Positions 1 to 11,500 of a DNA stretch of 64,000 nucleotides are shown in pieces. The notes below the pieces were generated by a model that ran no database searches, was not told the DNA's origin, and saw nothing but the letters and a program-made list of their open reading frames with translations. The stretch lies in NCBI GenBank assembly GCA_917880885.1, contig OU862928.1:10993721-11057720 (forward strand). The letters are read 5' to 3'. The DNA comes from Limnephilus marmoratus. Taxonomy: Eukaryota > Arthropoda > Insecta > Trichoptera > Limnephilidae. Within the stretch, counting starts at the first letter, position 1, and the number at the start of each line of letters is the position of its first letter. The position numbers and the translations under genes are program-made.

Positions 1-258
1 CTCACAACATACCCTAATTGGGGATGCCATAGTCCCACTGGCTCCAGACTCCAACGGGAGCAGTTGGGACTCTTGTGCGGTATTCATGTAAAAAAAAACG
101 GTAAAAAAGTAAAAATGTAAAGGACGGGAGTAAAGTATAAAATAAATAAAGGTCAAAACCAACAAGGACATACACACAAGGAAATACCTTTGAAATATTC
201 TTAGTAAACCAACAGTACATTGATGTTCCTCAGTTACACAGAACCTTGAACCTTGAAA
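1..258. other. Unassigned sequence, possible retroposon tail
   Basis: No recognisable coding sequence. Bases 241-258 contain a short duplicated GAACCTT motif, which resembles the short-repeat tails of RTE-type retroposons. This is only a suggestion: no RT motif lies next to it in the window. Bases 259-622 are AT-rich and show nothing I can name. Confidence 0.2.
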
Positions 259-622
259 GTTTAACTACTGGACAAACTTGAGATTAGCACATCTGATATC
301 CCTATTAATACAAGATGCCCATGTCTTTCTTGTGCATCCGATTCGTGCTTCTATTTAGTGCTTCAATTAAATTAATTAACTTAAAGATTAATTAATTAAA
401 TAATGCTCACATTGGTAAAAGTCAGTTTGGAGTACACATATATATGCGTATGTGTACAATGTTGTGTAAAGAGTGTAAGTGTGCGGGAGAGTCAACACAG
501 GAGGTTACAAAGAATAACACGTCCGTACGAGTAAGGTTTCATTTATTGACTGAGCGTTGTTAGTCGTTAGTCTCAGGCCTCAGCAGTACAATATATAAGG
601 AAATGTAAGGGTGGGGGATGAC

Positions 623-959
623 TGTGACGTAGCCGCCACATCAGGAAAATTTCATATCTATTTTATTTATTTCATTATTGTGATGTAGAGTAATTAAGTA
701 TTTCATATGGAAAGAATACGATAGATGGCGGTAAGCATATAGCTTGCACCATAGCTCGCCAGATGGCATTGGCGTACAAGAAGGAGTCTCAGAGATAGAC
801 TTGACGAGCTCCACTGGCAAGGCCGCAGAGATTTACCTACCCCACAATAGTAAACAGTCGTAGCTATCCAGCTAGGTTATTCCAGTAAATAAACACTTTT
901 ATATTCAAAGAACCTTTATTAAATAATTACTATCTGCCGAGGAAAGGGCAGACATAACA
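623..959. repeat. Possible solo LTR
   Basis: A 337-bp block starts TGTGACGTAGCCG and ends GACATAACA, so it has the TG...CA ends of an LTR. It carries an AATAAA signal near 888 in + orientation followed by about 65 bp, like an R/U5 region. I see no matching target duplication (ATGAC before, ATTAT after) and no second copy. It could be a solo LTR or the end of an unknown element. Confidence 0.35.
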
Positions 960-997
960 ATTATTTTCATATTACATTTGGTTATAATAGTGACGTA

Positions 998-1041
998 TTG
1001 CCCATCTCACTAGGTGTGAACCGCCTGTGTTGAGATGGCAA
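998..1041 (-). promoter_or_regulatory. 3'-UTR stem-loop of a non-LTR element
   Basis: Bases 998-1009 pair with 1031-1041 (about 11 bp and one bulge). In element sense the loop reads ACACAGG...CACCTAG. The same loop with a different stem sequence occurs at 8855-8886, 37614-37650, 47100-47141 and 56871-56912, each at the 3' end of a Jockey-type element. This suggests a recognition structure for the element's own reverse transcriptase. Confidence 0.6.
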
Positions 1042-1259
1042 TTTACAGAGGGGTTATCTATGATTTTGTTTAAGTAATATTTTGAAAAATATTATGAAAG
1101 TGACAGGTTGATATAAAATCTGTTTTTTCTTTAAATATACAATTCAAGTATGTTACATATATACCTATAGAAGATTACAGAAGCTACATGGTTACATGTA
1201 TATATACACACAGTAGGTATAAAGGTAAGTATGTTATTAAATACTCGTGATGGTAATGT

Positions 1260-4207
1260 TTATTTGAGGTGATCAATAATTTTACTTTTAAATGCATTTT
1301 TGGATTGCGTGTTTCTAATTTCAGGAGGTAGAGAATTGAACAGCTTTGTTGCATTATATTTAAAACTTCTTTGCCCATAAGAGGTTTGACAAACTGGGAT
1401 GTTAAAGGATTTTACATTTGACTCTCTTAAGGCTCTAGTGCTTATTCGTTCTTCAAACATGTGTGTATTTTCAAATTGATGAAGTAGGATATTTTTTTAA
1501 TACAATTTTTGCAGGTTAGGAACATTTAGTGTCTTAAAAATAAAATCAGTGCTAGTTCTCAACGGGACTTTAAGAATGACTTTCAAAATTAGTTTTTGTA
1601 TCTTTACTAAAGGCTCCAGGCAAGTATTTGCAGCACTTCCCCAGCTGATGATACCATATTCAAGTGATGATTGTATAAGAGCATAGTAAACTTGTTTCAG
1701 TTGTTTTCTATTTAATATATCTCTAACATTTTTAAAGAAGTAGACAAGTTTTCTCAGTTTTGTCGTTAGGTTTGTGACATGTACGTTCCATTTAGGAAGA
1801 TCATCTATTTGAATACCAAGATATTTATACTGTCAACTCAGCAACTCTACTTATAGAAGGGCAGGTACATGGAGTTAATAACGGGTTACAGCTGTGAAGT
1901 TTAAGGCTTTGTTGTGAAGGCAAGAGCTTATTTGATATTCGAAATGTTAGGAATTTGGTTTTGTCTGTATTCGGGGTTAGTATGTGAGCGTTAAGCCAAT
2001 CTTTAACAATGCGAAAGCCATTTTCTGCCGTTTTAAAGACTTCATCCCAAGATTTGGCGTAAAATAGCAAAACCGTATCATCAGCAAAAGTAGTGATTTG
2101 TCCACAAATTTGTAGGTTACATAGATCATTAATATATATTAAGAATAATAAGGGTCGTAGGATGCTACCTTGTGGAACGCCACAAACTGTTTTTTGGGAA
2201 CTACTATAGGTACTGTTTATTTTAACACATTGCGTTCGATCAGTTAGATAACTATGAAATAATTGGAGAACTGTATCTGATATTCCTATCCTCTTAAGTT
2301 TATCTAAAAGTATTTTGTGGTTCACAGTATCAAACGCCTTTGCAAGATCAAGGAAAATTGCTAAACATTTATTTCCTTTGTCAACATTACTTGTTATGAA
2401 GTCTGTAACATTAGCGATGGCGTCTGAGGTTGATAAGTTAATGCGAAAACCAAACTGATTTGCTGATAATATATTACTAGAGTCAAGGTAAGTAATCAAT
2501 TGATTTCTCAGTATTCCTTCAACAATTTTAGAGAGTGCACTTATTGGTCATTATTAACACTTATTAACACAGATTGGTCTGTAATTGGTAATTTCAGTTT
2601 TTTTCCCACCTTTAAAAATTGGAGAGATAATACCTTGTTTTAGTACATTTGGGAAACAACCTTGAGTGAAGCTCTTATTAATTAGGAATTTGAGGGGAAC
2701 GGCTAGATAAGATTTCAGTGATTTTAGTAGTTTACTTGGTATTTTGCCATGTCCAGGTGAAGTCTTCTCTTTCAGTGAGTCGATTTCTTTGATGATATCC
2801 TCCATCGATACATCTTTTAGAGTAAATTTTGTGTAAGATTCTTCTCGGAGATTATCATCTGGTGGTGGAGTTTTAGTATTGCAGTTGATTTTTTCTTTTA
2901 TTTTACTGGCCAAATTTGATCCAACGTTTGTAGAAAATGTATTTGCATGATCGACAATAGTCTTCGGGTCCAAGTTAAAATTCACATTCTGACCATCAAT
3001 TGTAAGTTCCTCAATTTGATCTTTGAATTGCCTTGCATGTGTTATCTCTTCATTACATTCAATAAATTTTCTTGAATAGTATTTATTCTTTGCTTGTTTG
3101 ATTAGTTTAGTACATATATTTCTACATTTTTTGTAAAATGTAGTAAGTAATTATTTGGATCTTTCCTTATTTGTTTGTGAATGTTATCTCTTTTTCGGAT
3201 GCATTTTAATAATCTAGGTGTAATCCATGGTTTATTGATTGCATATTTTTTGTTAGGTACCTCTTTCTGGTGGGTGTATAGATTTATTTGATTCTGAATA
3301 AAGTTGGTGAAATAATTCCATGCCATATCGTTATCAGTAATCAAATACAAATTTTCCCAATTTTCGTTTTTTATGAACATAATTGTATCCCAATCGATTT
3401 TATTTTTCACGATAGATATATTTACTTGGAATCATCTTTAGTTTTATTTTCATTTCCAACTTCCAATATTATAGAGTAATGGTCTGTTACTGTGGATTCA
3501 TATATTATTGTGTTGATGGGTTTTTTCGTTTTACCGATTACATGGTCAATGAAAGAAAGAGTTTCTTCAGGGACTCTAGTAGGTTTGTTGATGTAACTAA
3601 AAAGACCGTAGTAACTTATGACATTGAGGTAAACGTCTTTTTGAGGATGACAATTTTCTAAAATATTAATGTTTGTATCTCCAATTAAAAACAGATTACT
3701 ACAGTGTTTTAGTTTATGTAACACAGTTTCAAGTGATGTAAGGAAGTTTGTAATATTGGGTGTGGATGGGGATCTATAGATAGCCAGTATATCAATTACT
3801 GATTTAGCTTGTATGTGTAGACAATTGGAATCATTGATTTTGATTTCTTTAGTGGTAGTTTTCAGATTGTTTTTAATGTAAACAACAATTCCATCATTTT
3901 GTTTTGTATTATATGAAGTGTTGATTCAATAGTAGCCTTCTATATTTTTTGGCGTATAAGAACTTTTAATCCAACATTCTGTTAGGATCATAATATCAAA
4001 TTCAATGTTTATTAGTTTTGGGTTTATAAGAAATCCTTCGAAGTTTTTATTGATGCTTCTTATATTTTGGTGTATTATTTTCAAATTATTTTTTAGACAT
4101 AGTTTTATGTTTTCTGTGTTGGTAGTAACAGTTTCATTTTCAATCAGGTGGTATGTGAGTTCTTCCAGATTGGTAGCCATTTTAGGTGTTTTAATAAACT
4201 TTGACAA
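1260..4207 (-). pseudogene. ORF2 remnant: endonuclease plus reverse transcriptase
   Basis: Fragments in changing frames make up a typical ORF2. The AP-type endonuclease (4207-3422) shows HQNIRSINKNF, ILTECWI, GDTNINILE and TVTDHYS. A linker (3410-3102) holds KPWITPRLLKCIRKRD. RT fingers follow (2985-2554), then the palm (2499-1825) with FLDLAKAFDTVNH, GVPQGS and the catalytic FADD. The C-terminal tail (1460-1260) has the family signature TSYGQRSFKYNATKLFN. Frame changes and stops, for example near 3724, 3410, 2985, 2499 and 1825, rule out function. The order and motifs match intact ORF2 of element F. Confidence 0.85.
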
Positions 4208-4221
4208 CTATAAAATTACAT

Positions 4222-4979
4222 TTACAGTGTTAGTAGATCTCTTTCATGTTTTATATTGATAATTTTTGATTCCGTTGATTTCCTTGTAAAAACTTTTCCA
4301 TTTTTAAACCAGGTATATTGATGGTTTAATTCCTGGGGCTGATGGGCTCGCTTTTTGGTTTTCCATAGTAAGTCCTTATTATATGGAGACAACACTTCGC
4401 CGATGTATACGGATGGGCTTATTTTCTTGGTTTGGTTTTTTACTGCAAGAAAGTTTTGTCGAGTTGTAATGCTAGAATTGTGGAATTTAATGATAATTTT
4501 CCTTGGAAAACCTTGGCGACGGTCGGGAACACGATATATGTCTGAAAAGTCATTATCCAAGATTTCGATGCCTAGCTTATTAGCTATATCCTTTGCAGTT
4601 TCAATCGGGTTGTCATTTAAATTTTCACACACTCCAGAGATTTCAATTTGGTTATTTAAGGCATTTTGCTCTAGCTCGGCAAGCCGAATATCGATATCAT
4701 TAATTCTAGACTGGTCTTTTTTAATTTTTTCAACTTCTGATATAATACCCGCCTATTCGTTTAATTTAGTTAGTATTACATCATATTTTTCGGAAATGAA
4801 GTCGGTAGCTTTTTTGTTTCAGCTGCCTCTGATTCAATTTTTTTTAACATTCCTTTTTTTAATTCAGAAAATTTACTGTCAATATAGTCAAAAAGGATCT
4901 GATTGTTATCAACTGATTGGGGACTATGTGACGTCATGGCGTTATTTTTTGATTTAGAGCGAGTGTTTTCTTGAGGCAT
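4222..4979 (-). pseudogene. ORF1 remnant (nucleic-acid-binding, FP-like C-terminus)
   Basis: The start at 4979 gives an N-terminal polar piece (MPQENTRSKSKNN) followed by a broken coiled-coil region. From 4632 to 4222 lies a 136-residue piece with YRVPDRRQGFPRKIIIKF and LWKTKKRAHQ. The same layout occurs in F ORF1 (EVKRTPDRR, LLWKTKKAAKE). Such C-terminal domains in insect non-LTR ORF1 proteins resemble the baculovirus FP fold; that family link comes from general knowledge and was not tested here. Two frames are needed, so it is a pseudogene. Confidence 0.65.
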
Positions 4980-5498
4980 TTTATATATTAATTATATATC
5001 AATAATGCCCCACAACAAATTTTGCTAATCGCAATGTAAATATTATTATTTGTGGTGCTCAAAAAGGTATTTTTCACTCTATGATTAATGTAAACAATTC
5101 AGCAATTATTTATGCAAATCAGCATGTTCTGTGTAACTGTTTATCAATGTGATTATATTTATGTTGTAATTATTTATCTTTTTTTCATCGACACTGCGAA
5201 TGGTAAAGTTTGTGAGATTAAAAACAACACTTTTGTAACGAATTGCCAACTGTTAGAATGATCAATATCTTGGTATATATTTAATACCCACTAGCAAAAA
5301 CACTTTACTTGTCTTCGCGACTCGATTTTCTTGAATAAGCAAAGAACTCTTAAGGTTTTTTGTTCCTAAAAACTATACTTTTTGATGTTTAAAGCGGGAG
5401 CTGTCAAAACAAGTTAACAACATAGATAACCATAGATTTTATACTCTATGGTATATCTGGGCCACATACTTCGAGGGGAGAAATATAACTTGCTCCAA

Positions 5499-5885
5499 TT
5501 AATATTGAAAGACCAGATCAACTTCAAGAGGGTCGCCGAGGGCCTGGTAGGAGACTAATTTCTTGGCTGCGAAATATATGAGAAGTTTCGAGGAGCTATT
5601 CCGGGCAGAGCAAGATAAACATTTACCAGAGTGATCGCCAACGTCGGGGTTACCTAATAGGGCACACTTTAAAGAGTTTATTCGATAATTGAATTTTGAT
5701 AGAACAATTAATTGTTTTTTCAAAATGTCATTCTCAAATTGAGACATGTTTGACAGTTTACTAAGAGCTTTTTTGATGATTAAAAAACTTTTATGTGGTG
5801 TGGTTGTAATAATCCAGAAACCTTCGCGAGGGTGGAAAGAAGATATTTTTAAAATTTCAAACATTTCATATGTTTGATAAAGCAA
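5499..5885 (-). CDS. Unrecognised 128-codon reading frame
   Basis: A single open frame of 128 codons upstream of element I. I do not recognise it. It has Lys-rich central helices and a pair of cysteines in GKCLSCSAR, but no clear domain. The context is transposon debris, so a remnant of a mobile element is more likely than a host gene. It could also be a chance frame. Confidence 0.2.
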   Translation of the reverse strand: MLYQTYEMFEILKISSFHPREGFWIITTTPHKSFLIIKKALSKLSNMSQFENDILKKQLIVLSKFNYRINSLKCALLGNPDVGDHSGKCLSCSARNSSSKLLIYFAAKKLVSYQALGDPLEVDLVFQY

Positions 5886-6165
5886 TGCATAAACAACAAA
5901 TAAACAAGATAATGTAAAATAGATAACATAATAAATACATCTCTATGCAAACCCTTCAAGTTATTAACGAGTTTAATTAATTTACCAGATTTACTCGATC
6001 TTCCACGGGGTTCCAATATTTGAGCTGGTCTGATATTCGAATTGCGTTTTTTTTAATAAAAAGTATACAATACATGCGTTGTAGGTATTTCCAAGAGTTA
6101 AGTAGCTCATTGTGGGATCATACGCAGTAGGTACATTTTGACATAATTAAAATTAGTGAATCCTA

Positions 6166-6345
6166 ATTACTAACTCCTTTTTCTAAAACCGCCTTTGGAC
6201 AAAGACATTTTAAATATATAGCTTGCAAACTAAACAACACACTACCAGCTACGATTAGATAAACAGACTCAATAACAAAATTCAAACAAGATATAAAGAA
6301 ATGGATTGTAAGTAAGACGTCACGCAAACATCTGTAAAATAAATT
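6166..6345 (+). pseudogene. C-terminal fragment of a non-LTR ORF2
   Basis: In + orientation the bases read PFSKTAFGQRHFKYIACKLNNTLPA followed in frame by an old stop and FKQDIKKWIVSK. This is the ORF2 tail signature seen in elements A, D, F and H (TxxGQRxFxYxxxKLxNxLP). Nothing of the RT core remains beside it, so it is a short isolated fragment. AT-rich spacer without features lies on either side (5886-6165 and 6346-6530). Confidence 0.55.
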
Positions 6346-6530
6346 ACAGGTAGACAAAAATAACAATTTACTTACGACATAACCCATATACAATAAAATA
6401 AAGTAATAGAAATCTGTCAAATCTAACTCCACAAATAGATTTGATAAATATGTAACAATTATTATAAGTAATAATTATCAGCCTGAAACACTCATCTACA
6501 TTTTAAAAAATCTCCCGAGAAAAGATACAT

Positions 6531-6602
6531 GCCGCCGTCGGGACTCGAACCCGCATCCTTCTGATTTCCGGTCCACTACTATGACCACTGAGCTACGTCG
6601 GC
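6531..6602 (-). repeat. tRNA-like sequence (pseudo-tRNA or SINE head)
   Basis: Read on the - strand this is 72 nt with a 6/7-bp acceptor stem (GCCGACG/CGGCGGC), an A-box-like GTAGCTCAGTGG and a perfect B box GGTTCGAGTCC in a 4/5-bp T arm. The D and anticodon stems do not pair properly, so a working tRNA is unlikely. It could drive pol III as a SINE head, but no tail or target duplication was identified. Confidence 0.5.
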
Positions 6603-6861
6603 CTATTTCCTACCCGCCAAATGATTCAATATATACTAGTGTTTCATTCAACAATTACTGCTTATTACATTTTTCCACATGCAAACAACCAGCTTTATTT
6701 TATATGGGAAAGGCATTGTAAGTGCTAATTCTCCCAGTAGGTGGCGTCGAGTCAAATTATGTCTACATTTTTTAGTGAAATACTTTAACTCATCATATAT
6801 TAATTATTATTTTTAATTATCAATTACTTAAAATAAATTGTTACCTCTTGTGCTATGCTTA

Positions 6862-7277
6862 AAAATTTGTCTTAAACATTAGTTTGTCAATTAAAGATAA
6901 TAATTAAGATTTGATAGGATTTACTACTTTACTTCATCTCTTCCTACATTTATAAGATAACTATATTTTGTCTTAAACATTAGTTTGTCAATTAAAGATA
7001 ATAATTAAGGTTTGATAGGATTTACTACTTTACTTCATCTCTTCCTACATTTATAAGATAACTATATTTTGTCTTAAACATTAGTTTGTCAATTAAAGAT
7101 AATAATTAAGGTTTGATAGGATTTACTACTTTACTTCATCTCTTCCTACATTTATAAGATAACTATATTTTGTCTTAAACATTAGTTTGTCAATTAAAGA
7201 TAATAATTAAGGTTTGATAGGATTTACTACTTTACTTCATCTCTTCCTACATTTATGTATAAGATAACTATATTTTT
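6862..7277. repeat. 101-bp tandem repeat, about four copies
   Basis: The motif starting CTTAAACATTAGTTTGTC begins at 6871, 6972, 7073 and 7174, an exact 101-bp period. The copies are nearly identical; the first differs by AAGATTTG versus AAGGTTTG, and the last has a GTAT insertion near 7256. Such even copies suggest recent unequal exchange or replication slippage. No coding potential is visible. Confidence 0.9.
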
Positions 7278-7789
7278 AGATTTACCCACAATTCCCATTA
7301 CCTTTCTGTTTTAACTGTATTGAAATTAATATGTGAGACAATTTATCGACAGAGATGTGAGACAGGCATCAAAAAACCCAATGTAAACATACTTTAAAAT
7401 AAATTTAAAAAAATTACATTTACAATTCGTGGTTAATTCTCGTATTTACATTATGTTTAATTTGTTAAGCTTACAAGGAAAACACTCCGTTCCAAACGAG
7501 GATTCTAGTTTATTTTCACAAATCACATTTTCATGATGACTTTGCAAATTTAAATCTATACTGTTAAAACTCCACGACTCAGTCCCTTGCATTAATTAGG
7601 AAAGAGGATGATTCAAAGAATTCCATTGTATTTATAAACAAACGGTTTTAAAAAACTAACACTAGTGAAAACAAAACACGCTGTCAGAGTATGTTAAAAC
7701 TAAGTAAAAATAAAGTTTTTCATTACACATGTAACAAGGGAGAAATCTGCTTGACCATAATGTAGTGATAAGTTCACATCAAAAAAACT
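7278..7789. other. AT-rich spacer without recognised features
   Basis: I see no open frame with a known motif, no terminal repeats and no tandem structure here. Confidence 0.5.
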
Positions 7790-8220
7790 AGGTTTCAGCT
7801 TTTCGTTAATAAAGCTAGTGGGCCTGACGGAATACCTGCCCTGATATAACAGAAGTGCGCTTCAAAAATAGCTCCAAATTTGATGAAGTTTTTAAAAATG
7901 TTCCTGAAGTCTGGCCCTGCACCATCTGGTTTTAAAAAAGCGGCCATCTGCCCGTGCAGTGATCTCCTCGCATATGTGAAGGGTGTTTGGAACGTTTCGG
8001 GGAGAGTCAAACGGATGCACTGGATATTTCCAAGGCCTTTGACTGGGTTTTGCACTGAAGGCTTATCAACAAACTGCCTTCTTAGGGACTTCCCGCATCC
8101 TTGTCTACTTGGATTGCCGACTTTTTGAGGGAGGGGTCGATTTAGGCGGTTGCTGGTGGTTTCATCTCTTCCTCGCGTTCAGTACAGTGATGTGAGGATT
8201 CAGAGGCGGTAATTGTAATG
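7790..8220 (+). pseudogene. Jockey-type RT remnant just upstream of the first visible exon
   Basis: On the + strand the translation shows NKASGPDGIPAL, then FLKMFLKSGPAPSGFKKA, and further on DISKAFDW in another frame. These are finger and palm motifs of Jockey-type RTs. Several stops and frame changes separate them, and the palm GVPQGS/YADD region is gone. It differs from the A/D/F/I group, so it is another family. It ends about 100 bp before the first visible exon. Confidence 0.6.
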
Positions 8221-8326
8221 GCGGAATGATTAGTAACGGTCCTCTTTAAAAGTAGATTGTGTCCGTCCGTTCTTCGTTTATTAGTTGTTATAACTCAAAA
8301 ATTATTGCTATCTTGCCCATCCGCAG

Positions 8327-8517
8327 TTGCTTCCTACCCGCATTCCCGGTTAATGGAAGTTACACCATCAGCAGCAGGACGGGCGTGCCAAGACCAGGAG
8401 ATGAGGCAAGGCGCCCGACTGTGCTGCACTACACATGCAGTCCTGGTTACTTCCCTACCGAAGAGGACTCCTTGTGCCTGGGAAATAACACATGGACATC
8501 AAAACCTGCCTGTAAAA
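8327..8517 (+). CDS. modSP: modSP exon: sushi (CCP) domain
   Basis: The acceptor CATCCGCAG ends at 8326 and the donor GTAAGT starts at 8518. The first base completes a codon from an unseen upstream exon; the exon ends in phase 1. The reading is Cys-FLPAFPVNGSYT, then LHYTCSPGYF, a Cys before LGNNTW, and PAC. This is the four-cysteine, one-tryptophan pattern of a sushi domain. The last A plus AA of the next exon forms Lys. Confidence 0.88.
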
Positions 8518-11500
8518 GTAAGTCACCTTTCTTTCTAAAAAACTTTCGGTTGCATTTTCACAGATCTTGAATATATTCAACAATCTGAACCAAAATTTGT
8601 AGATTTTAATTTGTATTTTTTATTTTTATTTATATCTATATAATAATAATAACGTAGTATTTATGTAGCGCAGTTTTGTGATATTTCACTTCAAGTGCGC
8701 TTAATATATTATATATTTAAGTTTTTACCTTACCATAAACATTTTTACATAATATATTTTGTAATTTATTTTTTACATATTAACAAAATATATTGGGTGT
8801 AAAGTAGGTTTGAGAAGGTGAAACTGTTGGTTGGTAATATTGTATGTTTCGTGAACACCTCACTAGGAGAACCTGTGCTGAGGTATTTACGTGTTTATGA
8901 TTAAGTGTGACAAGTACAAGTATTTATGTGTTGTAGTAGAAAGTCAGTTTTTTTTCACATTTTAATGGTAATTGTACATTGATCATGAAAAAAAATACAT
9001 ATAAGGTATACATGTACATATGGATAGTTGTTAAATTCTTGAAAGACATGTTTATTTATTTTATAGTTTCATAGTTTGTTTTATAGTTTGGTTAGGGATT
9101 AAAATATTTTGTATAAAATGAATATCTTGATTTTTGATCCAGGCTGTGATATGTTTTTTGTGAATGTGTGTAGATGTATTTGCAGTTGGGAGTTGTTTCA
9201 GAGTAATGGGCATATAATTAAAAAGTTTGGTTGCATAATACTGAAAATATCTTTGTCCGAGTGTGGTGTGTGTTATCGGTATGTTCAGGGTTATATTTGT
9301 TAAGGACCTGGTTTTTATTATTGTTTTTGGTTGAATTGGAATATGGAGTTTGTTTTGGAGGAAGTTTAGCAGAGCAGATTTGGCATAAAGTTGTTTTATT
9401 GACATGACTTCTAATGTTTTGTATATTTCGCTTGAATGTGTGTAGAAAGGCACTTGCAGGATTAGTTTAATTATCGCCTTTTGTATCTTTTGAATTGGGT
9501 TAATTGCTATATTTGTAGCACTTCCTCAAGCCAGTATTCCATATGTGGCAATGGATTGACAAAAAGCAAAATATATGGATCTGAGTATTGTTAGAGGGAA
9601 AATGATTTGAATCAATGTTATTATATAAAATTATATAAAAATAAAGTTTCGTTTCAGTCTGAAACTTCCTCAGGAAATAGGAAATAGGAACTCGGTACTT
9701 TTTTTTATTTTAACTCCACACAGGAGGCCCTGAGGAAAATAATTTCCCTCAGGGCCTATGTCAACTTTGAAGATGCTGTGTGGAGGATCTTTTGGAGGAG
9801 AGGAAGGAGTGAACATGGGTCTTGAAGAGACCCATGTTGTAGGAGTTAGGAAATACAGAGGCCGACAAATCTTTCCACAACCGCGCTGTTGAACTCAAGA
9901 ACGAGTTATAGAAATGACCCGTTCTCATGTGACTAATGTCAACCGTGCACAAACATTGGGCGCGTGTTTTGGCGTGTTAGGCGTGTTTCCCGACTATGCA
10001 CCGGTGCCGAGAGAATAAATAACGCTAGTTCCTTGGAGCATCTTCCATTGTAAAATACTGATGCCATTACACTATCTCAGTATACTGACGTCAGTAATCC
10101 CGAGAGTGTAATTCGCCTCAGTATTTACTGCTCCCCCAATTCCTTATTCAAAATGCCGCCAAAGAGCCAAGTTCCATAAAGACATATATTAAGAAACACA
10201 ATGGCTAGACAACGGGCCAATAAATCAAACTTATAGAGACGGTATTGGTAATGGTACGATAAAGGTCAGTAGAAGTGCATTGTATAGTTTTGTTGCAGGG
10301 ATATAAAATTTCTTTTGCCAAAAGCTGTTTTAGCGAAAGGGTTAAGTAAGAGATTAAAATAATAATAAAAAATAAAACAATACATTTTGTAAAACACCAC
10401 TTTTTTATCAAATTCATCCACATGTTTCAAAACTAATGGTTTCGTCGTCGGAATAAGATTTAAGAAAGTAATCTGTTTTCATTTAAGTAAAATGACGCCA
10501 CAATATGAATTTGCATAGATTGGAGAAATATTAGTATTAATTTATTTTATTCCGGAATGTTGGTAGAGTGGTGCGATCAGATCATAGGATATACACATAC
10601 AATGAAAAAGTACGAGCCAAACAAAAACGAAAAAAATATATGCACGTTAACGGATTAAAAAAAAAAAAAAAAACTAATCATTATTTGATTTGGACTCTGA
10701 AGGGATTTCATAAGGAGGACATATCTGGAGTTTTATATCCTGCCCTTAAAGGAGTCTGCCCACATAACAGTAGGATACTATTGACACTGTTTACACGTTT
10801 AAGGTTGCGTCAGGTTATGCATCAGGTTATGCATCAAGAATAGCTTCAGACGACAGATTTTTAATAAACGACACTGGCAAATCGAAGAAAACATTAAAAA
10901 TAATATTAAAACATTAATTTTATCCACAAAAAATCCAAAACAAAATAAATTTTGACTCTTGGACTACTAAACTATCCAAACAAATTACCATAGAACAGAC
11001 TTAATTCTTAATTTATAAGTTAAAAAAAAATTATATCCATTTTGTGACTTATTTAGGTCGATGAACTCTCTATGTGAATCGTGAAAGACATTTTTACATA
11101 ATTTATAAACAAATTAATGTTCACTGTTTCAGACACGGACATATTTAAAACATTTATATTCACACATTTTAGATAATTTTGATTTTGCACTAGAACAAAA
11201 TTGTGACGTATGACCTACATATTACACTTGTAACATTTCCAATTCCTTGGCGGACATGACTCTGGTTGATGACTGATAAAATATCTCTCGCATATTTTCC
11301 TGGACTTTTGACGTGATGAAGATGACGGCTGACTTGATGACCTTGATAAAGTCTCCGACTTATAAAAATTTTACGTCAATAAAGACTTGGACTTTGTTGA
11401 CGTGAAGCGTGACCCTTCGATGAATTTGTTTTTTTGATGTGACATTTTTGACTGCGAAAACTTCCAATAAATTATCTTCTTTTTTCCACGGGATGTTTTT

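Larger units (their letters stand above)
998..5400 (-). mobile_element. Old Jockey-type non-LTR retrotransposon (element I)
   Basis: A near full-length but decayed copy on the - strand. In order: a leader (about 5400-4980), ORF1 remnant (4979-4222), AP endonuclease and RT (4207-1260), then a 3' UTR with the conserved stem-loop. It has many stops and frameshifts, so it is older than relative F at 53270-57020. Both ends are approximate because no target duplication or poly-A tail was found. Confidence 0.75.

Noticed and set aside
4355..4957. 200-codon + strand frame opposite ORF1 of element I
   Set aside because: It lies antisense to the recognisable ORF1 remnant and has no known motif; antisense of AT-rich retroelement sequence is often open by chance.
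6531..6602. Functional tRNA gene
   Set aside because: The B box and acceptor stem are good, but D and anticodon stems do not pair; called tRNA-like only.
6871..7277. CRISPR-like array
   Set aside because: Repeats are contiguous 101-bp units without spacers, in a eukaryotic genome; an ordinary tandem repeat.
1..8326. Upstream LDLa exons of the protease
   Set aside because: I looked for Cys-rich + strand exons with the LDLa spacing and found none; they are presumably upstream of the window.
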